Source: Allomyces macrogynus ATCC 38327 (Eukaryota; Blastocladiomycota; Blastocladiomycetes; Blastocladiales; Blastocladiaceae). From it: 15,945 nt of DNA. Under the pieces are notes generated by a model, which was not told the origin of the DNA, ran no database searches, and saw nothing but the letters and a program-made list of their open reading frames with translations. The number at the start of each line of letters is the position of its first letter. Position 1 is the stretch's first letter. The stretch covers positions 1,975,714 through 1,991,658 of the forward strand of contig GG745329.1 of assembly GCA_000151295.1 (NCBI GenBank), read 5' to 3'. Position numbers and translations under genes: made by a program. Shown here in pieces: positions 1-7,701 of this stretch.

Positions 1-1
1 C

Positions 2-989
2 GACGTGCAGGGCCACAAGATTGCGCTCACCCTGATCGACACGCCCGGGCTCCCGTACTCAGCCGAGCAGGGCACCGAGCTTGCCACGGTCATGGGCTAC
101 ATTGAGTCGCAGTTCGAGACGTCGCTGATTGAGGGTACATTACTTTGCTTTGGCGTATGGCTGCTGTTGTGAGCATGTTCTCACTTGCTCGTCTTCTTTC
201 CCGCCATGTAGAGCTCAAGGGTACACTTTTTGCGTGTGGTCGAGGCGTCATCAGCCAGCCGTCCGTCCAAGCGACTGATCACCCCTCGTTTCTGACATCT
301 AGTCAAGCGTAACCCCAAGTCGGCCGACACGATGGTGCACGCGATCCTGTACCTGCTGCCGCCGATGCTTCCGTTTCACCCGGTGGATCTGTCGGCGATT
401 CGCACGCTCGCGAACCGCGCCAACGTGATCCCGCTGCTCGCGCACGCCGACAGCATCACAAACCGCCAGCTCGAGAACCTCAAGAGTTCGCTGCTCAAGA
501 CGCTGCAGGAGACGCTGCCCCTGCTCGACTTTGCGTCGGCCGATCTCGACGGTGATGGCATCATCGAGGACGAAGAGGAGGAAGAGTTCGTCTCGGAGAT
601 CAAGAAGCTCAAGGACGCGCTGCCCTACACCGTGATCGGTGCCGAGTTCCCTCTGCCGGGCCAGAAGGCGCAGTCGGACTACCTCGAGATTGACGGCCAG
701 AAGATTCTCGGTCGCCAGGTGCGTGGTTGCTCCCTAGACCGTTTCAACACTGCCCTGGCCACAGATCGCGTACTCACGAACTCTCTCCACCACTTTCCAG
801 TACCACTGGGGTTGCGTCAACGTCGACGACGAGGAGCACTGCGAGCTGCACTTCCTTAAGTATCTGCTCTTCGAGTTTGCGCTCCCCGGCCTGCGCAGCT
901 TCACGCGCTGCCAGCTCTACGAGCGGTACCGTACCGAGCGTCTCATGGCGCACGCGGGCAAGGCCGGCGGCGACCACAAGGAGGAATAA
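2..989 (+). CDS. Septin family GTPase, 3' part (5' end outside the window)
   Basis: Septins are GTP-binding proteins that polymerise into filaments and rings at the cell cortex. Exons by splice sites and frame: <2-134, 212-220, 303-718, 801-989; introns are 77, 82 and 82 nt. Visible features are the G3 motif DTPG (38-49), a G4-position AHAD (440-451) where septins normally have AKAD, and the septin-unique C-terminal element, here reading YHWGCVNVDDEEHC followed by LYERYRTERL. The P-loop lies upstream of the window. The C-terminus is short (HKEE, then TAA), with no coiled coil. Two oddities are a 9-nt microexon encoding Glu-Leu-Lys, and an acidic insert (542-577) that matches an EF-hand loop. 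Across the microexon the protein reads FETSLIEELKVKRNP, as expected of the conserved septin stretch there. The family is sure. The septin subgroup is not assigned. Confidence 0.93.
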
Positions 990-1546
990 GCGTCGACCGA
1001 TCAGTCGATGATCGCGGGGACTTGCATCGCCGACGTTGCTGCGTCGGGACTTGCTTGGCTTGCTTTGCTTTTGGTTTTGGCTTGTGCCGTCCGTATCCTA
1101 TCCCGTCCTCTTGGTTTTGCTGTTCGCGTTCATTTTGTTGTGCCGTATCAATCATGTTTGCCGTTTTGGATCTTCTTGCTCCCGACCCTGGGCCGCAGAG
1201 TCCTCTCGTCTCCTTTCGTTGGTGTTCACGAAGCCCTTTTGATAGATTGCTTGTGTTCCCCAGGTCTGTGTTCGGGGCCTTCCGCGGGGAGCGGCGCTGT
1301 CAGGCACTGCACTTCGACCGCAAAGCGCACACTCACCGCGAACGGCCCATCGTCACGGCGGGTCCCCCCTGACTTGGCAAAGTGGCAAGGCCGGCCGCGA
1401 TCCTGGAAAGGGGCAACAGAATCGTGCATGGCAACTTTGCACGTGCTGTCAGCTGACCCTCGCGCGTTTTTCTGCTCTGTCCTGGCTGCGCCTGATCACA
1501 CCCACATCTCATTGACGGCAGCGCGACACACACCAGCGACAGCAAT
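990..1546. other. Intergenic: septin 3' flank and UTP3 promoter/5' leader
   Basis: No gene is seen. Positions 1045-1180 are T/G-rich on the plus strand (repeated gctt/ttttgg runs), suiting a septin 3' untranslated region. The rest is GC-rich and leads to the UTP3 start at 1547. Open frames here on either strand have no recognisable protein sequence. Confidence 0.6.
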
Positions 1547-3678
1547 ATGGGCAAGGTAACTTGCAGCACTGTTTTCCCCGCGCCGAAAACCGGGTGCTCG
1601 AACCACCGCCGGCGCACCACTGCTCTCGCGCCATGAGCAACGCGACTAATCAAGTCCTCGACCCGGACTAGGCTCGCAAGTCTCGTGGCAGCAGGCGCTC
1701 CGCCCCCGCGGCGCCCGTCGACTCGGACGACGAATCGCAGCGGTTTTACGTGAACCCGCACGAGCGCAACGAAATCTTTGGCCTCGACGACCGCAGCGAC
1801 GATGAAGACGTGCTCGCCGGCGAAGACCGTGCGGGCGACGTGGACGCGGCCCCAAGCCAGGTCTATGGGCTCGACTTGCCGTCCGACTCGGACGTGTCCG
1901 ACGCTGACGGCGATTTCGAGGATGACGACGAGGAGGACGAGGCCGACGGTGCCGCCGCGTGGGGCTCGCGGCCAAAGGCCTTCTACAATGCCGACGACAC
2001 GTTTGCCGACGACGAGGCGGCCAAGCTCGAAGAGCAGGAGGCCGAACGCATCAAGCGCGCACGTCTGGCGAAACTCGACGAGGACGATTTCCTTGACGGT
2101 GCGTTTGCGACGCTTGCTGGGACGGCCGACGCGGCACTGCCCATGGCCACAGAGGACGTTGTGACCGACGCGGCCACGTCCGACGAGGTTCAGATCCTCG
2201 GCAAGCGACCGCGCGAGACCATGTCGCGCGACGAAATTCCGAGCACCTGGCCACGACGTCGCCGGAACTGCTCGGTTCATTATCGATTACCAGGCCAAGA
2301 TGAGGAGCTGCGGACGCCGTCGCGCCCATGTACCACTTGCACTCAAGCTGGAACCCGCCGACCGCCCGTGCGCACCTACCTGTCGGCCAAGTACTTTGCC
2401 GTGATCGGGTTCTTGCTCAACGTGTCCTACTCCATGGCGCTCTACGAACAGGGCACCGCGAAACCGCGCGAGATCCAGCAACACCCAGTGATTGATGTGC
2501 TCGTGCACCTGCAGCAGTCGGTCGAGGCCATTGAAACGATTGAAAACGACAAGCCGTGGCTCACGGCACGGCTCGAACCGCTCGTCACGGCGCTCGAGAA
2601 CATGGAGGAGCGCGGCATGTCGGTTGACGAGTACTTTGATTTCGTGACCAAGGAGATTGAGCGCGAAATGCGCGAGGAGGACGAGGAAGATGAGGAGGAG
2701 GAGGACATGGATGGTGACGACGATGGCATGTCGGTCGACGAGGACGAGGCCCCGGCACCGGCCCCGACACCCGTCAAGGGCAAGGGCAAGGGCAAGAGCG
2801 GCAAGCGCTCGCGTTCCACCGACTCCGACGACGACGCGTCGGCACCACCACCACCCACCGCGACCAAGCCGAGCAAGAAGCGCAAAAAGGAGGTTGAGAT
2901 TGCCTACGAGGACGACTACAAGAAGGTCAAGAGCAAGAAGGCCAAGATCGAGGCCATCAGCGACTTTGACGAGTCGGCCGGCGACGCCAACTTTGGTGCC
3001 GTCGGGACCGCGGCGCCGTCGCCGTTTGCCAAGTCGGGCAAAAAGTCGCTCAAGAAGGTGGTGCAGTCGGTGCAGTCGAGCTCCAAGGCCAGCAAGAAGC
3101 AGACCTCGGCCGACGCCGACGTCATGCCCAAGTCGAACAAGTCCGCCAACTCGCTCAACACGCACTTGTCCAAGGAGGCGCTCGCCGCGGCCGAGCAAGA
3201 CGCCGACATTTTCTCGGATGACGACGCAGGCCATGCCGCGCGCAAGTCGCAGCGCGCCAGCCAGGTCAACGCGGTCGGCATTGACATGGCCGTCGTCGAC
3301 CCGAGCCGGCCCATTTCGTCGCTGCAGGAGGCACGCAAGGCCAAGCTCGAGAAGCAGGCGGCGCGTCGCGAGGCCAAGGCGGCATCACGCGGCGAGGACG
3401 TGTCTGTCACGTTTGCCGACGAGGACGGCGACGCCGACATGAACGATCTGTCGTCGGGCAAGCGTTTGGCAAGCTACGACATTCTCAAGAACAAGGGTCT
3501 CACGCCCAAGAGGAAAAAGGAGGACCGCAACCCGCGTCTCAAGCACCGCCGCAAATTCGAGAAGAAGGTCAAAAAGCTCAAGACGGTCAAGCGCGTTGCC
3601 ACGGAGCTCAAGGGCGGGTACCAGGGCGAACTTACCGGTATCAAGACGCACCTCACGCGGTCCATCAAGCTCACATAA
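1547..3678 (+). CDS. UTP3: SAS10/UTP3, small-subunit processome protein
   Basis: SAS10/Utp3 is a nucleolar component of the U3 snoRNP/SSU processome that processes 18S pre-rRNA. Exons are 1547-1555 (only ATG GGC AAG) and 1672-3678. The 116-nt intron (gtaact...ctag) contains a CTAAT branch-like site. The protein starts MGKARKSRGSRR, typical for the family, and is about 671 aa. Acidic tracts fill residues 45-95. WGSRPKAFYNADDT (from about residue 100) matches the conserved WG-x-RKK-x-YY motif. YLSAKYFAVIGFLLNVSYSMALY lies in the Sas10/Utp3 core. Acidic and Lys-rich low-complexity follows. The last 75 residues are the Sas10 C-terminal domain (GLTPKRKKEDRNPRLKHRRK, ending SIKLT). Between about 2232 and 2376 the homologous peptide jumps through all three frames, so the displayed frame there is not the true protein. 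It is convergent with the next gene, 132 bp away. Confidence 0.95.
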
Positions 3679-3810
3679 ACGTGCGGGGGTGCGGGGGTTC
3701 GCCACGGGTTGGTGGATATTTTGGGTGTGCTCATACAGTTATCGGCGTTTCTGTTTCTTCTTTTGCATCGTCACCTCCAAACAAGGCAGCACGTCGGTCA
3801 GAATGGGCAC

Positions 3811-5229
3811 CTACGTGCACTGCCACCATCCTCGACAACCCGCGACATCTACCAAAACGGCGAGTGTCTTGGCCGTACGGCGCACCCGCACCTTATCCTT
3901 GAGCTTCGCAACGCGACGCACAAACGAGTCGCCGCGGCCAGGACCGACCGGTCGAGCTGTGCGCCGTTGCGCCAGATGCGCCAAAACGCAAACAACGCGT
4001 AGGACTGGGCCATGCGAGAGCCCGCCGGCTCGCCGCGAATCGTGAATTTGGCAAACCCGAGACGACGCGGCAACGGCCCGGTGTGCTCTGCAGCTTGGCC
4101 GCGAGCGCGTAGCTTCGCTCATGTGCGGCACGTGCGTGAACAGGGGCTCTAGCAGTGGGTAGAGCGTGTCAGCCACTTCGTCATTGGCAAAGAACGAACC
4201 GGGACCGGCGCGCGCCGACACACGCGTGATCCGCACGGGGCCTGGCGCAGTCCCGTCCATGGCCACGACGGCCTCGGGCTGCTGTAGCCGGCGCGCCCTT
4301 GCTGGTTCATGCGATCAATATAGTGGAGAAGCGTCGGCGCCTTGGTGCGCAGCATAAATGACGGCTTCGGATCGCTGGTGACGGGAAAATGGGAGAACAG
4401 TCAGTCAGTCAACGGTGGCTAAGTTGGTATCCACGGCGCACAGAAACGCACCGGTCGATGAAGCCCGAGAGCATCCCGGCCAAGGAAAAGTCGGCGCGGC
4501 ACGGAATGTCGTCGGAAAACAGGTACGCGTGGTTGTCGAAATGCGCGGCGAGCTTCACAAGGTACCACTCGAGGAAACGGTCAAACATGGGCATCGTCTC
4601 CTCGGTCACGCCCCACGGACGACGCGCCTAGAGAACGACGGCGTCGAGGCGCTACATTTCGGAAACTTCGGACAGTCAGCTTCAACGCAAATAACGTGAA
4701 AACTTGCCCATCCAACGCACCTGCCGCACCGCCTTGTCATGGACCGCGAGCCCCGTCGTCTTGACCGTCCGAGACGCGGCCATTTCGTGAAGCACGTGGA
4801 GCTCGTGACTGTTCTCGAAATGGCCAAACCTCTCAGCAAACCCGACCAGGAACATCCACTCTTCCGAGACAAATTCGAGCAAGTTTGCAACAAGCATTTT
4901 CTTGGGTCCGGGCGGGTCCAACGGCACCAGACCGGCCTGCGACGACGCGAGCTTGGCCTCGAAATGGTCAATGATGAGCCCAGTATCTTGGAGCACGCGG
5001 TCGGACCCGTCTTGACGGGAATCATGGTCAGGTGCGTCTTGGGCAAGATGAGCGTCTCGTAGATTTTCGGCGTCGCGAGCACGTCCTCAAATGCAATGTT
5101 GCGGTACTTGAAGTATTGACGCAGCTTGTGGACGAAAGGGCTCATGTCGCTGCCCACAAGCTTGACGGCCGACTTCTTGGCGGCCTTGGCGGCAGTGGCG
5201 GCGGTGCGCGCGGCAGCGGGACTGGTCAT
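3811..5229 (-). CDS. Glutathione S-transferase-like protein (frame broken by apparent single-base losses)
   Basis: The N-terminus is a thioredoxin-fold GST domain: after an Ala/Lys-rich leader, VGSDMSPFVHKLRQYFKYRN (residues 25-44), then MIPVKT and VLQDTGLIIDHFEAK. A helical C-terminal GST-type domain follows, with ADFSLAGMLSGFIDR. The probable role is glutathione or small-thiol conjugation; the substrate is unknown. Exons on the minus strand are 5229-4721, 4627-4452 and 4374-3811, with introns of 93 and 77 nt that both start gtgcgt. The frame changes near 5007, 4290, 4111, 4078 and 3938, and each change fits one missing base. Read across these, the protein is about 417 aa and ends at the TAG at 3811-3813. 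The start at 5229 is the ATG just before the GST fold. The frame stays open upstream into the FBXO9 3' end, so a longer N-terminus cannot be excluded. Confidence 0.82.
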
Positions 5230-5539
5230 GGTTGCAGTGCAAGGCGACAAGTTGGTGCAATTACAGAGAGAATAATCAAACAGGCTCACGGGTGCGAGGG
5301 CGCTGCGGGGGAGGAGGGCTGCCGGCTGCCGGCTGCCGACTGACGCTGCTGACGCTGCCGACGCTGCCGTCAAAGCCCCAACGCGATCACATGATTTGAT
5401 CACCAACGTTGCATCGACACTGACTGTCATGACTGTCGTGTGTTGCCGTGCAAACGGCAAACCAACGCAAGGAACGAAGCAGCACAAGCCAAATGCATTT
5501 CTCTCGCGCACCGTCCACGGGCGCGCGATTCTCAATCTT
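5230..5539. other. Intergenic: GST-like promoter and FBXO9 3' flank
   Basis: No separate gene is seen between the FBXO9 stop and the GST-like start, both on the minus strand. It holds two blocks of short GC-rich tandem repeats (5317-5368). I see no clear TATA box or polyadenylation signal. Confidence 0.6.
5317..5368. repeat. Two adjacent short tandem repeats upstream of the GST-like gene
   Basis: GGCTGCC occurs three times in tandem at 5317-5337, then GACGCTGCY three times at 5342-5368. It lies about 90-140 bp upstream of the GST-like ATG, in its presumed promoter or leader. Function is unknown; replication slippage would explain it. Confidence 0.85.
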
Positions 5540-7332
5540 CTACGCGGAGCCATAACTCTTCACCTTACTGAACACGTACGGCCGGAACTCGGTCAAGTCG
5601 AGCTCCACGATCTCCTGCTCGGCGTGGTGGTTGATGGTCGTGAACGAGTAGTGCACCCAGTGCAGCCGGTTGTGCTTGCCACGCTTGCTGCCCTTGATCT
5701 GCACCGTCTTGGTGAACGTATTATGCGCGCGCCGCTTGTCGGTCAGCGTCAAGTCGACCACGGCGCCGTTCTGGGCGTAGGTCCCCCTCATGAACCCCTT
5801 GCGCGACTCCAAGTGCGATTCCGTAAACTGCTTGACAATGTCGCGCGGCTCGCTCGTCGTCATGTAGGACAGGACCCTGCCGTTGCGGAAGAAGCGCTGT
5901 TCATGGTGTCAATGGTGAGTTGAATGGTCTCGACGGCGCGAGAGCGGAAATGAAGTAGAGAAGATGCGAACCAAGTAGCGGAAATACTCGACGAGGTGGA
6001 CCGGGTTGTTGAAGCCAAACTCGGAAATACCTTGGCGCACGTACATACAGCGACTGATTTCGGGTGGAGACGTCAGAATGCTGGTCGGAGAATGGGAAAC
6101 CGGCGACAGCACGTACCTGATGTAGACGCCATCGAACCGGATCCGCGGCTCGCGAATGAAATACTGCAGCCAGCCCTCTTTGGCCGCCGCGTCCGCGATC
6201 ACCTTTTCCGGCGGGTAGTGCCGGAAGCACAAGTGCTTCCAAATCGTCGGTTCGCGCGTGACCAGGAAAAACCTTTTGCACACGAGCGACAGGGAAAAAA
6301 AGGCGTTCGTGTCGGCGGCAATCGCAAACTTGAAGGCGCGTGCGAGCAGCTCGGCGGGCAGGACCGAGATGTAGGTTGGGCGCAAGTCGGTCCGCGGCTG
6401 CAGCGGGCACGGTTCGCGCCGGATCTGTTCGAGCCACTCGTTGAATGGCGGGAGCGGTGCCGTGGTGGCCGATGCGGGCGTCGCGGTCTTGGTCGACGAG
6501 GCAGCGTCCTTGCTGCTCGCGCTGGCCTTGAGGCCGTGCACAGCCGCGTAGTGCCGCTGGTACCGAATGTCAATGTGCGCGTCAATTTTCTATAGTGGTG
6601 GAGTCGGTCAAGAACGTGCTTCTCGCGTCATCCAAGCGCCCGTGAGCACCAACGTACAAAGGCCGCACGGTACGCCTTGAGTGCTCCGGCCAGGTTCCCA
6701 TCGTGCTCCAGGTCCTGTCAGTGGAGCGCAAGGTGAGCCATGGAACTCGCAAGCAGTATCACTCGGCGCAAGAAGCGCACCATGCCCTGCTGGTAGAGCT
6801 GCATCGCCTTGTCCTCGGCTCCAGGCGCGAGCGGAGCGCTCTTGTCTGCTACACTCACGGCCCCGACCGCATCGGTCAGCTTTTCCACCGCCGCTGCCGA
6901 CGACGACGACGCGTCTGTTTTTGCAGCGATCGGGCCGGCCGAGCGCACGGGAAGTGGAATTGGTGGCGGCGCGTGCGGGAGCGCATCACGCGGACGCGAC
7001 TTGGACCGCGCCGACTTGGCGACACGCTTCTTGCTCGACGATCTCGTGCGCGTGGGCGCCTGCTTGGGCACCGCCGAATCGCATTCGTCGTCTTCGTCGT
7101 CGTCTTCGGCCGACGGCATGATCCCGATAGTCCGATGGTGCGACGCCTTCCACACGTGCACCGGGGCCGGTGCGGCGGGCCTGCCGCGCGACTCGGTCAC
7201 AGCAGCGTCTGCGGTCGACACTGACGACGAGGATGCCGGCGGGTGGGGAGCGTGCACAGAAAGCTCGTTCTTCCATTGCTTGCGGAATTGCTCGAGCTCG
7301 TCCTCGGTGACGGGAATTTGCGGCGTGTCCAT
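5540..7332 (-). CDS. FBXO9: F-box protein of the FBXO9 family (Hrt3/Pof7 type)
   Basis: FBXO9 proteins are substrate receptors of SCF (Skp1-cullin-F-box) ubiquitin ligases. Exons on the minus strand are 7332-6781, 6714-6658, 6589-6117, 6053-5972 and 5896-5540, with introns of 66, 68, 63 and 75 nt; every junction keeps frame (506 aa). The N-terminus DELEQFRKQWKNEL matches the FBXO9 start. Residues 30-160 are a Ser/Ala/Asp-rich low-complexity stretch. A TPR-like helix pair follows across two splice junctions (AMQLYQQGM, then GALKAYRAAF). The F-box starts at about residue 277 (ISVLPAELLARAF...SLVCKRF). The family C-terminal domain shows RIRFDGVYIS, YVRQG, VEYFRYLRFFRNGRVLSYMTT, LHWVHYSF and a final FSKVKSYGSA. 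The start at 7332 has a good context (caccATGg). An in-frame ATG at 7368 would add 12 residues. Confidence 0.93.
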
Positions 7333-7701
7333 GGTGCAGGAGATTGGTCGCGATTCGTGACTAGGCATCCGACGCGCTTGGACGTGACCGCGGCTCGAGT
7401 TTCGTCAATCAAAATCGAGTGGGGGCGCGCTGTTCTTATGCAGCGAGTAGTTGGATGGTGGAATTGCCGTGCTGGTCAAGAAATGGTTAGCCGGTCGCGA
7501 GGGGACGCGAACGTGCTGACGGCCAAAAGCGCGGATCGGCGATGAGGTGCGCCGGTTGTGACAAAACCGGTTGCGCGACCACCGCCCCTTTTCCCACCTT
7601 GCATTGATGCTGGACGTGATCTCCCCGCTGGTGCCAACATTTTCAATAAAGACTAAATATTCGTGGATTCGCGTCACCCCCTCACGCTCGACGGGCAACG
7701 A
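7333..7701. other. Intergenic: FBXO9 promoter and HID1 3' flank
   Basis: No gene is recognised. An AT-rich patch near 7640-7670 stands out from GC-rich surroundings. On the minus strand it lies downstream of the HID1 stop and may belong to its 3' end formation. This is inference only. Confidence 0.5.

Noticed and set aside
1750..1752. GTG at 1750 as the UTP3 start
   Set aside because: The frame is open upstream to a splice acceptor at 1671, and the spliced ATG at 1547 gives the conserved MGK...KSRGS start.
1333..2280. Long minus-strand open frame (315 aa)
   Set aside because: It is antisense to the UTP3 5' half and GC-rich flank. It has no recognisable domain, and the plus-strand protein is clearly SAS10.
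2232..2376. Introns as the explanation of the UTP3 frame changes
   Set aside because: Homology uses nearly every base across all the steps, so nothing is left to be removed; one-base shifts fit better.
2287..3234. Second 315-aa minus-strand open frame
   Set aside because: Shadow of the acidic/lysine-rich UTP3 coding region; Leu/Val/Arg-rich low complexity only.
4606..5553. Single 315-aa minus-strand reading of the GST region
   Set aside because: Its N-terminal third overlaps the FBXO9 3' end and its C-terminal part is out of frame after the missing base near 5007. Only the middle is real GST sequence.
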